Shown here: positions 17,639-26,387 of the stretch, piece by piece
How positions within the stretch are numbered: the first letter of the stretch is position 1
Layout of the letters: each line of letters opens with the position of its first letter
Origin: Planctomycetota bacterium
GTDB lineage: Bacteria; Planctomycetota; UBA1135; UBA2386
NCBI GenBank assembly: GCA_020638695.1
Contig: JACKIB010000002.1
Coordinates: 310,001-374,000, forward strand
DNA length: 64,000 nucleotides
Direction: 5' to 3'
The notes under the pieces: model-generated
Databases searched by the model: none
Told to the model about the DNA's origin: nothing
The model's input: the letters and a program-made list of their open reading frames with translations, nothing else
Translations under genes and position numbers: made by a program

Positions 17639-18772
17639 TCAGCAGCAGCCCGAGCTGCCGCACGAGGTCGCCGCGTAGCCGGCTCCCTTGGTCTCTGCGG
17701 CGGACCGGCGGGTGTCCCGATCGCACGGGAACGGCCGGGCGGATTCGAGCGGGACGTCGATCCGCGGCGGGACGGGGCTGAACATCCCGGCGTACGGCTC
17801 GCGCTGCAGCAGGCGGAAGGTCTTGTCGCATACCGCCATTCGCGCGCCGCGCGGGAAGGTGTGGCCGTCGTCGTCCCGGACCTCGCGGAACGGGCCGTTG
17901 TAGACCAGCGCTTGGTTGCGCTCCAGACAGGGTCCCGCCTTGCCCTTGAAGGCGCGCACCGTCACGCCGCGGAACTCGATGCCCTGCACGGTCTGCCACG
18001 GCTCGGCGTCCCGCTTGACGATCTCGATGCCGTGGAAGCCCGCGGCCTCGAACGCCTCGAGGAAGGCGTCCTCGCGGAACGCCCCGCTGATGCAGCCGGA
18101 CCACAACTCCGGGTCCGCCTGCAGCTCCGCGGGGATGTCCTCATCCGCGACGATGTCACTGATCGCCACCCGCCCGCCGGTCTTCACCACCCGGTGGATC
18201 TCCCGGAACAGCACCACCTTGTCCTGCGGACGCACCAAGTTGAGCACGCAGTTCGACAGCACGACGTCGACCGACTCGTCCGGCACCATCGGTTGATCGG
18301 CGCGCAACCGATCCTCGATCTGGCGCATGCGCAACCAGGACTCGGCATCGCCCACCGGGGCGCCGCGCAACTGCTGCTCCAGCAGGTCGAGATCGAGCGC
18401 GAGGTCCTGGATCATCCCGCGGCGGAAGGTCACGGTGTCGAACCCGACCCGCTCGGCGATCGTGTGGTGATGGGCACGCGCCAACGCCAACATGTCGGTG
18501 TTCATGTCGACGCCGATGACCCGACCTTCCGGTCCGGCGATCTGCGCGGCGATCCAGCACACCTTGCCGCCGCCACAGCCGAGATCCAGCACGACGTCAC
18601 CGGGCTTCACGTACGGTGTCGGGTCACCACAGCCGTAGTCGCGTTCCAGCACCTCGGCGGGGAGGACCTCGAGCAACTTCGCGTTGAACTGCACCGGACA
18701 GCAGAGCGACCCCTCACGGGTGCGGGCGGCATCGGAATAACGGGCGGCGACGGCGGCTTCGGGGTTCTGCAT
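17639..18772 (-). CDS. arsM: Arsenite S-adenosylmethionine methyltransferase (ArsM-like)
   Basis: ArsM methylates As(III) in steps using SAM and thiols, giving volatile or less toxic arsenicals. The SAM site is VLDLGCGGGKVCWIAAQ. Candidate arsenic-binding cysteines lie in GSLCCPVQ, YGCGDPTPY, LSNCVLNL and WSGCISGAF, in the order seen in ArsM. The 377-residue product runs past the catalytic core into a module with LVYNGPFREVRDDDGHTF and ends in a Cys-rich tail, CGSSGCC. The ATG at 18772 (MQNPEAAVAARYSDAAR) is chosen because the longer frame is Arg-rich and unlike the family. No arsR or other ars gene is adjacent. Confidence 0.85.
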   Translation of the reverse strand: MQNPEAAVAARYSDAARTREGSLCCPVQFNAKLLEVLPAEVLERDYGCGDPTPYVKPGDVVLDLGCGGGKVCWIAAQIAGPEGRVIGVDMNTDMLALARAHHHTIAERVGFDTVTFRRGMIQDLALDLDLLEQQLRGAPVGDAESWLRMRQIEDRLRADQPMVPDESVDVVLSNCVLNLVRPQDKVVLFREIHRVVKTGGRVAISDIVADEDIPAELQADPELWSGCISGAFREDAFLEAFEAAGFHGIEIVKRDAEPWQTVQGIEFRGVTVRAFKGKAGPCLERNQALVYNGPFREVRDDDGHTFPRGARMAVCDKTFRLLQREPYAGMFSPVPPRIDVPLESARPFPCDRDTRRSAAETKGAGYAATSCGSSGCC

Positions 18773-19182
18773 CGGTGGATCGGGTGGCGTCGCGACGCAG
18801 CCTAGCACCCGCACGCGGCGACGGCGACCGCACAAGGGCGGACGAACGCGCACGCCCACGAGCCACTTCGCCGCGGGGCCAGCATGCACCGTCGTGCGGA
18901 GTCATCGAGCCGCGGCGTCGGAGCTCTCGTGCGCGTCAGATCAGGCGCGCCGTGGCCCACCCCGTTGGTGCACCGCATCGCGAGTTCTGGCGGAAGCTCG
19001 TCGCGCGCGGAAGGCGGGTGCCGCCCGGTCGGGGAACACGCTTCGACGTCAGGCGAGCCGCGGCGCGATCATCCGTGCCTCCCGGCTCGGGTGGACGCGG
19101 ATCCGATTCGCCGTGACCAGCCGCGACCAGTCACGGCTGGTCCACCGCGGATCGGACCCGGCCCAGCGGGCACTGCCGTCGT
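18773..19182. other. Intergenic gap between two minus-strand genes
   Basis: These 410 bases contain no reading frame with gene-like composition; the translations are Arg/Ser/Ala-rich. They hold the arsM promoter region on one side and the 3' flank of the EF-hand protein gene on the other. I saw no repeat of the CTAG or 183-bp families here. Confidence 0.4.
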
Positions 19183-20022
19183 CTACCCCCGCCGCGCCCC
19201 GCCGCGCTGTTGCTGCCGGGTCTGCCGCCACTCTTCGCGCATCTCCTTGCGCTCGTCGCGCCGCTCCACACGGCCGGTTCGGCGCTGCTCGCGAACCTCC
19301 TGTCGTGCGTCGCGCCGCACTTCGCGGTTCTCACGCCGATCGCCCTGCCGCTCCTCGCGGTTTTCACGCCGGTCGCCCTGCCGCTCCTCGCGGTTCTCAC
19401 GCCGGTCGTCACGGCGCTCCTCGCGGTTCTCACGCCGGTCGTCGCGCCGCTCCTCGCGGGCATCCTGGCGTTGGTCGCGCCGCTCCTCGCGATTCTGCTG
19501 CCTCTGGTCACGCACTTCTTCGACCTTCTCACGCCGATCCGCACGGTGCTCTTGACGCTGATCACGCGCTTCCTCGACCTTGTCGCGGCGATCCTCGCGC
19601 TTGTGCTGCCGCTCGTCGCGGGCCTCCTCGACCTTCTCGCGCCGCTCCGCACGGTGCTCGCGCACTTCCGCCTTCACCTCGTCGTGCTTGGCCTTGCGCT
19701 CTGCGGCGCGGCTCGCGACCCAGTCGCGGTGGCGCTGCAGCAGGAGCTGCCGAGCTGCCTGCCGCTCGCTCTCGCTCAGCTTGCCATCGTCGTTCTTGTC
19801 GACGACGGCTTGGATCTCGCCGAGCACCTTCGGGTGCTTGTCGAGGAAGTCCTGCAGACTCTCGCCCGGGTGTTCCGCAGCCTTGCCGCTGCGGACCGCA
19901 CCGCCCGGCCCAGGCCGGGGATGGCTCTTCTCGGTGGACTTGGGCGGCGTTTCGCCCTGGGCCGACGCCAGCGCCGGAAGGCACAGGACGGCAGCGGTGA
20001 GGGTGGTGATCGTGATTTGCAT
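19183..20022 (-). CDS. Exported EF-hand protein with an Arg/Glu-rich 11-residue repeat
   Basis: The 279 residues start with a signal peptide (MQITITTLTAAVLCLPALASAQ). A canonical EF-hand loop follows at 75-86 (DKNDDGKLSESE, with Ca-binding positions 1, 3, 5 and 12 filled). From about 105 to the end the sequence is almost only Arg, Glu, Asp, Gln and Lys, in a heptad-free 11-residue repeat of the form RRENREERQGD (DNA period 33 bases, clearest at about 19323-19454). Such i/i+4 charge patterns form stable single alpha-helices. It probably acts outside the cytoplasm as a rigid, charged spacer or polyanion binder. GGAGGAGAG directly before the ATG is a strong ribosome-binding site. The antisense hydrophobic frame here is a shadow. 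Confidence 0.8.
   Translation of the reverse strand: MQITITTLTAAVLCLPALASAQGETPPKSTEKSHPRPGPGGAVRSGKAAEHPGESLQDFLDKHPKVLGEIQAVVDKNDDGKLSESERQAARQLLLQRHRDWVASRAAERKAKHDEVKAEVREHRAERREKVEEARDERQHKREDRRDKVEEARDQRQEHRADRREKVEEVRDQRQQNREERRDQRQDAREERRDDRRENREERRDDRRENREERQGDRRENREERQGDRRENREVRRDARQEVREQRRTGRVERRDERKEMREEWRQTRQQQRGGARRG
19323..19454 (-). repeat. 33-bp tandem repeat, about four units, inside the EF-hand protein gene
   Basis: Four consecutive 33-base units differ by a few substitutions and encode the RRENREERQGD/RRENREERRDD repeat. The unit length is a multiple of three, so unit number can change without a frameshift. The flanking parts of the gene carry more diverged versions. Confidence 0.75.
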
Positions 20023-20158
20023 CTCTCCTCCGTTGTGGTTCGGACCCCCAGTCATCGGAAGGGGGTGTTGCGGTCTGGATCAACCTGTCCAAGTTTGCGA
20101 CACAACTCGGCTATGGCCTTGCCAGCGCCGGATCCCGGCGGTCGGATGCACGTCGTTC

Positions 20159-21547
20159 ATGCGCGTGCTGGTGCTCGACGTCGTCGGTCTTCGCCCCAGG
20201 GATCTGGCCCTTGCGCCGAATCTCCGCGCTCTCGCCGCGAGCGGATTCGCCGCGCCGATGCGCACGGTGTTCCCCGCAGTGACGTGCAGCGTGCAGGCGA
20301 CCTGGCTCACCGGCACGCTGCCGCGCGAGCACGGCATCGTCGCCAACGGCTGGTACTTCCGCGACCTCGCCCAGGTCTGGCTGTGGCGCCAGGCGAACCA
20401 GCTGGTGCAGGGCGAGAAGGTCTACACCACCGCGCTGCGGCGCGACCCCGCGACGAACTGCGCCAAGATGTTCTGGTGGTTCAACATGTACGCCGACGTC
20501 GCGTACGGCGTCACGCCACGGCCCGAGTACCACGCCGACGGGCTGAAGAAGCCAGGGCTGTACTCCACACCCGCCGAGCTGCACGCCCGACTGGAACGTC
20601 AGCTGGGCCCTTTCCCGCTGTTCCAGTTCTGGGGGCCCGGTGCCGACATCCGTTCGACCCGCTGGATCGTCGATGCAACGCTGCGAGTGATCTCCGAACA
20701 CGACCCCGCGTTGGTGCTCGCATACCTTCCGCACCTCGACTACGACCACCAGCGGTTCGGGCCCGACGATCCGCGCTCACGCGCCGCGGTGGCCGATGTC
20801 GATCGCGAAGCCGGGCGGTTGATCGACGTCGCGCGGGCGCACGGAGCGCGTATCCTGGTGATGTCGGAATACGGGATCGAGCACGCCGACACGCCGGTGT
20901 TCCTCAACCGCGTGCTGCACGAGCGCGGACTCCTGGCCGTGCAGGAGACCAGCCACGGACAGCTGCTCGACTGCGGGGCGAGCCGCGCGTTCGCCGTCGC
21001 CGACCACCAGATCGCGCACGTCTACGTGAACGCACCCGACGACGTGCCGCAGGTCCGCGACCTGCTGCGCGGCATCCCGGGTGTCGGCGCGGTGATGGAC
21101 CGCGACGCCCAGCGGGCGGCGGGCATCGACCACGAGCGCGCCGGCGAGCTGGTGTGCGAAGCCGAACCCGGTTGCTGGTTCGCCTACCACTACTGGCTGG
21201 ACGAGGCGCGGCGGCCGGACTTCGCCACCACCGTCGACATCCACCGCAAACCGGGCTACGACCCGACCGAGTTGTTCGTCGACCCCGGACTGCGGCTGCC
21301 GAAACTGCGCGTCGCACACCGGTTGGCCAAGAAGCTGCTCGGTTTCCGCTACCTGATGGACGTGATCGGCACCGATCCATCGATCGTGCGCGGCTCGCAT
21401 GGTCGCCGCACCACGGATCCCGAGATCGGTCCGGTGTTCATCGACTCGTCCGCCGATGCGGCCGCCGACGCGGTCGACGCGACCGAGGTGCGGGACCGCA
21501 TCCTCGCCGCACTCGCAGCGCCGCCGCGCCTCAACGCGCCGCGGTGA
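20159..21547 (+). CDS. Alkaline phosphatase superfamily phosphodiesterase/nucleotide pyrophosphatase
   Basis: The 462 residues start MRVLVLDVVGLRPRDLALAPNLRALAASG, the N-terminal metal-binding Asp and loop of the type I phosphodiesterase/NPP family. The catalytic Thr lies in FPAVTCSVQATWLTG. Further metal ligands fit YLPHLDYDHQRFGPDD (Asp, His), the VMSEYGIEHAD segment and the late HRKPGYDPTELF His. Family members hydrolyse nucleotide or lipid phosphodiesters; the substrate is unknown. There is no signal peptide. The ATG at 20159 was chosen because the upstream extension of the open frame is antisense to the EF-hand protein gene. It ends convergently, overlapping the next gene by 17 bases. 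Confidence 0.87.
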   Translation: MRVLVLDVVGLRPRDLALAPNLRALAASGFAAPMRTVFPAVTCSVQATWLTGTLPREHGIVANGWYFRDLAQVWLWRQANQLVQGEKVYTTALRRDPATNCAKMFWWFNMYADVAYGVTPRPEYHADGLKKPGLYSTPAELHARLERQLGPFPLFQFWGPGADIRSTRWIVDATLRVISEHDPALVLAYLPHLDYDHQRFGPDDPRSRAAVADVDREAGRLIDVARAHGARILVMSEYGIEHADTPVFLNRVLHERGLLAVQETSHGQLLDCGASRAFAVADHQIAHVYVNAPDDVPQVRDLLRGIPGVGAVMDRDAQRAAGIDHERAGELVCEAEPGCWFAYHYWLDEARRPDFATTVDIHRKPGYDPTELFVDPGLRLPKLRVAHRLAKKLLGFRYLMDVIGTDPSIVRGSHGRRTTDPEIGPVFIDSSADAAADAVDATEVRDRILAALAAPPRLNAPR

Positions 21548-23108
21548 TCGCGTCGCGCAACCGTGTCATCGCGGCTGCGGCACCCGGCAACAACGCGACC
21601 CGCCAACGCGGCGGGCGGGTCGACGCAACCGGGATGCGCCGCGACCCCGGACGCGCCGGTTCGGCGCGAACCGGCAGGGGTGCGGCCTCGACCCCGATCT
21701 TGGCAAACGTCGCGGTGACGGGCAGTTCCTCGGTGCCGTCGATGTAGGCCGCGAAGAACGCGGCCAACGAGCGCCCGGCGGCGGTGTTGCACGCAGCGCG
21801 GAACGCCGCTTCGTCGGCGCGATGGCGCGCCGCGAGGAGCTGTCGCAGCGCCCCTTCGAGCGACTGCGCACCACCGCTACTCGCCCGGATCTCGACATCG
21901 AGCAACAGACACGCCAACCACCCCCCATTGTGCAGGTCCGGCCCGCGCTTGTCTCGGGTGGTGCCGGCGGCCGCGAGGCTGCACGCGTGCCGATCGCGAT
22001 CCTGCATCCAGACATTGACTCGCCGCGACACCTCGCGAGTCCAGAAGTGCTCCGGCTTCGCCCAGCCGCCGCGGACCGAGTAGAGCGCCGCCAGATAGCC
22101 TTCGACTCCCTCGATCCACCAACGCTCGGTCGAGCCGGTCGGCGCGGCCAGATCGACCGGTGGCTGCAGCGCCCGCAACCGAGTGCGGACCGCCGCGCGG
22201 AGCGCCGCGTTCCGGATCCCCTCCGACAACCGCAGGGAGTGCGACATCGCGGCGAGCCCACCGCGGTGACCGACCACGGTCCAGGGTCCGCTCGAGCGGC
22301 CCAGGAGAATCGTGAAAGGGTCACCCGGCGCCGCACCGAGACCCTGCTCCGGCAGGGTGACCAACTGCGCGAGCTGCGCCCACAGCTCCGGACCGCGGGC
22401 ACGGTCGGTGCCGAATCCCGCGAGGGCGACCCGCCGGCCGGCGCCGGCATCGGGCAGCGGCTGCACCTCGAACGTGCCGACCAGGAACGAGGAGTCGACC
22501 AGCGCATCGTAGTTGGCGACCTCGAACGGCCCGGCCCCGGCGGCGCAGGTGGCGATCACCGACATCGGCGGCGGGAGCGTGAACGTCACCCGCTGCTTCG
22601 CGTCCCGGCACCCCGACACGCACAAACACAGCGTCGCACCGTGCAGCAACCACGCCTCGTGGTAGCGGACCTGCTGCGGTTTGGCGCCGGGTCCCGCACC
22701 GCCGGGCACCGCGAACGCGTTGCGGCGGCCGAGCCCCGGACGGGCCTTCGGCCCGGTCAACGGAACGGTGTAGGACACCTGCACCGTCCCCTTCTCGGCG
22801 AGCTGCACGGTGAACACCCGCCCGCGCTCGCCACGGGTCACCGAGAGCGCCGCGCCTGCCCCGGTCTTCGCCTCGAGGTCTTCGAGGCCGCCGAGCAGGC
22901 CCGCGGCTGGGGTCACCGACCCGGGGACCCATGCCGGAAGGCGGAGCTCCACCGCCCCTGCCGCGGCAGGGAACGTCGTGGTCACCCGCGCTCCGGCGTC
23001 GCCGAGCTGCAGGGCGAACCGGTGCTCGACGGCCGGCGCCTGAGCACCCAGCGCCGCGCCGAGCAGCAGCGCAACCGCCGCGGCGCGGCGGGCAAGGTTC
23101 GGTGTCAT
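21531..23108 (-). CDS. Exported M61-like protein lacking the zinc motif
   Basis: The 525 residues start with a signal peptide (MTPNLARRAAAVALLLGAALGAQ). Residues about 27-190 form a beta-rich domain like the N-terminal part of M61 glycyl aminopeptidases (VELRLPAWVPGSVTP and FAVPGG). Next comes a helical domain where the family has HExxH followed by a distal Glu. Here the first site reads VVGHRGGLAAMSH, without HExxH, while the distal segment RWWIEGVEGYLA is kept. It is probably an inactive relative, perhaps binding rather than cutting peptides. The ATG at 23108 begins the signal peptide; longer frames upstream lack support. Confidence 0.7.
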   Translation of the reverse strand: MTPNLARRAAAVALLLGAALGAQAPAVEHRFALQLGDAGARVTTTFPAAAGAVELRLPAWVPGSVTPAAGLLGGLEDLEAKTGAGAALSVTRGERGRVFTVQLAEKGTVQVSYTVPLTGPKARPGLGRRNAFAVPGGAGPGAKPQQVRYHEAWLLHGATLCLCVSGCRDAKQRVTFTLPPPMSVIATCAAGAGPFEVANYDALVDSSFLVGTFEVQPLPDAGAGRRVALAGFGTDRARGPELWAQLAQLVTLPEQGLGAAPGDPFTILLGRSSGPWTVVGHRGGLAAMSHSLRLSEGIRNAALRAAVRTRLRALQPPVDLAAPTGSTERWWIEGVEGYLAALYSVRGGWAKPEHFWTREVSRRVNVWMQDRDRHACSLAAAGTTRDKRGPDLHNGGWLACLLLDVEIRASSGGAQSLEGALRQLLAARHRADEAAFRAACNTAAGRSLAAFFAAYIDGTEELPVTATFAKIGVEAAPLPVRAEPARPGSRRIPVASTRPPRWRVALLPGAAAAMTRLRDAITAAR

Positions 23109-23298
23109 GGCCGCACTATAGGACCGGCCGCCGCCACCGTCTGTGCAGCGACGAATCCGGAACCGCCCCGGCGATCGGTGGCTCTGCGGACACCAATCCC
23201 GGCACAGGGTCGGTGGGTCGTCCCCCGGCGATGGCGTAAACTCCCCTGTCCGACCCCCTCTCCCCGCAACCCTTCGACGGTCCGTCGCCACCCCGCCC

Positions 23299-25920
23299 GT
23301 GCGTTCCCCAGCCCACTCCGTGCCACGGGCCGCGCTTCCGCTGCTGTGCGTCGCGCTGCTCGCCTGGGTCACCACCGCACCGGCGCAGGGTCCGACTGTC
23401 GCGAACCACCGCTACCGGCTGCCCGCCGGCCAGGACGCAGCGGTCGCGTGCCACATGGCGGACCTCGACGGCGACGGTCGCGCCGACCTGATCCGCGCCA
23501 CGGCGAACAGCTTTGGCGTGTGGTTGCAGGACGGCGCCGGTGCCTTCCAGCCAGTAGCGGTGCCGATCCTCGTTCCCACCGGAAACCCGGAGATCGTCAC
23601 GATCACCACCGCGCGGGTCGCGACCGGCAAGTTTCCAGATCTGGTGGTCGGCTACCGGGATGCGACGGTGCATGTCTACCCGAACGCGGGGGGCAAGTTC
23701 GCCGCGCCGTGGGTGCTCCCGCCCGTGGTGGTGGCGGCCCCCGCACTGGAGCAAGTGGTCACCGGCAGCCTCGACACCGATCCGACCTACGACGAGCTGG
23801 TGTTGGTGCTCAACCAACAGTGGCCGGTGCTGTACAGCCGGGTCGGGGTCGCGCAATTCCAACAGACCACGTTGAACAGCGGGCCGCAGCTGCGCACTCC
23901 GCGCGCCGTGCTGGTCGATCTCGACAACGACACCGACCTCGACTTGCTGCTGGTGACCGGTGATGCGACTCCGACCGCCCCGGCGCTCTACCTGAACAAC
24001 TCCGGGCGCGGGTTCACGCTCGACCAGCTCGCCTTCGGCAGGATGCAGGTGAACGCCAGCGTGCTGCGCGCCGCGGACGTGAACGGGAACGGTCGAATGG
24101 AGCTGCTGCTCGGTCCGCTGGCCCAGGCCGCGAGCGCGATACGGATCGTGCAGAACACCAGCGCCACCCCGACGACCCTGCAGTACGCGCTGCTGAACAT
24201 CACGTCGGCGTTCCTGACCGTCGCCCCGCGCGGGCTCGCGTTCGGCGACTTGAACGGGGACAGCTACCCCGACGTCGTGGCGATGAACGACGATGGCAGC
24301 GTCGGCTACGGGCTCAATGCAGGCGCCGCCGCACCGGGCCGCTTCGGGCCGATGAAGGTGCTGCTGGACGCCGCGCCGCGCGCCGCGATGGCCCTGGTCG
24401 ACCTCGAGCCGGATGGCGATCTCGACCTGTATGTCGCCGGCGCCGGCACCGAGGACCGGCTGCTGCTCGGCGGGTCGTCCACCGACCCGATCCTCGAACT
24501 CGACACCGAGGTGCTGGCGATGCCGAGCGCCGTGGTGGACGAGTACCTGCTCGGGGTGGTCGACGTCAGCGGAGAAGGCGATCCGGACCTCGTGTTGTGG
24601 AGCACGTCGGGGGTCCCGACCTATCTGCGCAACGACGCTGGCCAGGCGCGGTTCGTCACCACCTCGCCCATCGGGGTGATCCCGACCCTGCCCTCGTCGA
24701 CCTACCAGTCGGCACACAACGCGGCGATCACCCGCAAGCACACCGCCGCGGACCTGGTGGTGCTCGGCGCGGTGTCGGCGCAGAACCCGACCGGGGTTCG
24801 GGTGATCGTGCAGACCGGCCGCGGAGTGCTGGCCGACGACACCGCGACGCGGTGGCTGTTCACCGGTTCGCTGCGCAGCCTCGCCACCGGTGACGTCAGT
24901 GGCAGCGTGCCTGGCAGCACCGGGACAGTCGGGCTGTCCGACGTGGTCGGCGTCGACGGCGCGGGGCAGCTCTGGCTGATCGTCAACGTCGCGGGCGTGT
25001 TCAGCAAGGCGGTGTCGATGTCGTCGACGGCGGTGCAGAACGGCGCGCGCCTGCACATCGGCGACATCAACCTCGACGGCCACGCCGACGTGGTGGTGGC
25101 GCAACCGACGCAGGGCGTGCGGGTGCTGCTCGCCGACCCGACGGCACCTGACAAGTTCCTGGAGGTCCCGCCCCAGCTGTGGGGCGGTATTGCATCCACT
25201 CTCGAAGACCTCGACGGCGACCTGATCCCCGACCTCTTGGTGGTGACCAACAGCGTGGCCCAGCGGGTGCTGCTGCTGCAGGGAACGACCGCCGGGAGGT
25301 TCGTCGACCGCACTGCTGCCTGGCTACCGACCCAAGGCGCGCTGCCGCCAGTCGACTCGATCGCCGTGTTGCGCTCGAGCTACGGCAGGCACCCTTCCCT
25401 GGTGCTCGGCTGCCCGCGGAACCGCGACTGGATCGCACGGATGAACACCAGCGGGGTGTTCGGGACCCCCGAGCCCCTGCCGGTGCGTGGCAGCATCCTC
25501 ACCCGCCGACTCGCGGTCGCCGACCTCGATCTCGACGGGGACGACGACTTGGTGGTGGCGCGGTTCGATGCCCTGCCGGCAGTGCTGCTCGGTCAATCGG
25601 TGCAGCTGTCGAACGTCGGCATCACCCAGGCCGGGCGCGAGTCGTCGATCCGTGTCGCGCTACCGGGCAGCCAGTGGCTGGGCGCCATCGCGATCGGTTT
25701 CCCGACCGCCCGGGTCGAGATCCCCGGCCTCGGGGTGATCCGCCTGCAGCGAATCCTGCCGACGATGCTCCCGGTGCCGAGTGCGCAGGTCTCCGTGTTG
25801 CGCTTCCCGATGCCGGCGAACTTGGGGACCACACCGATTCCGCTGCAGCTGCTCACCGTGGCGCCGAACGGCAAGCTGACGTTCCACAACCTCGACGTGT
25901 TCCAGGCCACGCGACGGTGA
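23299..25920 (+). CDS. Exported FG-GAP/VCBS repeat protein
   Basis: I place the start at GTG 23299, which gives a signal peptide (RAALPLLCVALLAWVTTAPAQG) and an 873-residue product; a longer frame to 23143 has no signal-like start. At least nine FG-GAP-type calcium loops can be read, for example ADLDGDGRADLI, VDLDNDTDLDLLLV, GDLNGDSYPDVVAMN, VDLEPDGDLDLYVA, GDINLDGHADVVVA and ADLDLDGDDDLVVA. They imply one or two beta-propellers with bound Ca. Such proteins are surface or secreted adhesins or binding proteins. The C-terminal 110 residues are a different beta domain, a possible export or anchoring tail. Confidence 0.85.
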   Translation: MRSPAHSVPRAALPLLCVALLAWVTTAPAQGPTVANHRYRLPAGQDAAVACHMADLDGDGRADLIRATANSFGVWLQDGAGAFQPVAVPILVPTGNPEIVTITTARVATGKFPDLVVGYRDATVHVYPNAGGKFAAPWVLPPVVVAAPALEQVVTGSLDTDPTYDELVLVLNQQWPVLYSRVGVAQFQQTTLNSGPQLRTPRAVLVDLDNDTDLDLLLVTGDATPTAPALYLNNSGRGFTLDQLAFGRMQVNASVLRAADVNGNGRMELLLGPLAQAASAIRIVQNTSATPTTLQYALLNITSAFLTVAPRGLAFGDLNGDSYPDVVAMNDDGSVGYGLNAGAAAPGRFGPMKVLLDAAPRAAMALVDLEPDGDLDLYVAGAGTEDRLLLGGSSTDPILELDTEVLAMPSAVVDEYLLGVVDVSGEGDPDLVLWSTSGVPTYLRNDAGQARFVTTSPIGVIPTLPSSTYQSAHNAAITRKHTAADLVVLGAVSAQNPTGVRVIVQTGRGVLADDTATRWLFTGSLRSLATGDVSGSVPGSTGTVGLSDVVGVDGAGQLWLIVNVAGVFSKAVSMSSTAVQNGARLHIGDINLDGHADVVVAQPTQGVRVLLADPTAPDKFLEVPPQLWGGIASTLEDLDGDLIPDLLVVTNSVAQRVLLLQGTTAGRFVDRTAAWLPTQGALPPVDSIAVLRSSYGRHPSLVLGCPRNRDWIARMNTSGVFGTPEPLPVRGSILTRRLAVADLDLDGDDDLVVARFDALPAVLLGQSVQLSNVGITQAGRESSIRVALPGSQWLGAIAIGFPTARVEIPGLGVIRLQRILPTMLPVPSAQVSVLRFPMPANLGTTPIPLQLLTVAPNGKLTFHNLDVFQATRR

Positions 25921-25971
25921 TGTAGCAGCGTGCGCATCGCCCCGGCGGGCGAGTCCCCGGTCTCATCGAGG

Positions 25972-26387
25972 GTACCGGAGAATCTTCGCGTGCCGGCACG
26001 ACCCGCGGCCCCTGCAGCCTATCGCGGCCAAGGCCGCACCCAAGGACTTGGGTGAGCGCGGCGCTGCGCGCCGCCATGAGGCCTCGGCCGCTTGCTTGCT
26101 GGAGCTTCCGGGGCCGCTGCCCGCTGGAGAGACAGTCACCCAGGTGTCATGGAGGGCACCGAAGAATCTCCGGTGCACGTACGACCCGCGGCCCCTGCAG
26201 CCCATCGCGGCCAAGGCCGCACCCAAGGACTTGGGTGAGCGCGGCGCTGCGCGCCGCCATGAGGCCTCGGCCGCTTGCTTGCTGGAGCTTCCGGGGCCGC
26301 TGCCCGCTGGAGAAACAGTCACCCAGGTGTCATGGAGGGAACCGAAGAATCTCCGGTGCACGTACGACCCGCGGCCCCTGCAGCTCA
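25972..26387 (-). repeat. 183-bp hairpin-rich repeat, two full units plus a partial, after the dehydrogenase stop codon
   Basis: Read on the minus strand, the repeat starts at the TGA stop of the isopropylmalate-dehydrogenase-like gene (TGAGCTGCAGGGGCCGCGGG). It runs for two nearly identical 183-bp units; the shared ACCCGCGGCCCC on the plus strand recurs at 26001, 26184 and 26367. Each unit holds three perfect or near-perfect hairpins: GCGGCGCGCAGCGCCGC, CACCCAAGTCCTTGGGTG and GCGGCCTTGGCCGC. A single copy lies in opposite orientation at 59084-59276, also starting at a TGA stop. The frames crossing the repeat translate to Arg/Ser-rich repeats and I do not regard them as genes. Confidence 0.85.

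Noticed and set aside
19210..21747. Plus-strand frame of 845 codons with a hydrophobic repeated N-terminus
   Set aside because: The hydrophobic repeats are the antisense reading of the Arg/Glu repeat gene, and its second half is out of frame with the phosphodiesterase gene.
25963..26361. Open frames crossing the 183-bp repeat on both strands, encoding internal repeats
   Set aside because: They exist only because 183 is a multiple of three; translations are Arg/Ser/Pro-rich, have no start signal, and the stems are conserved instead of codons.
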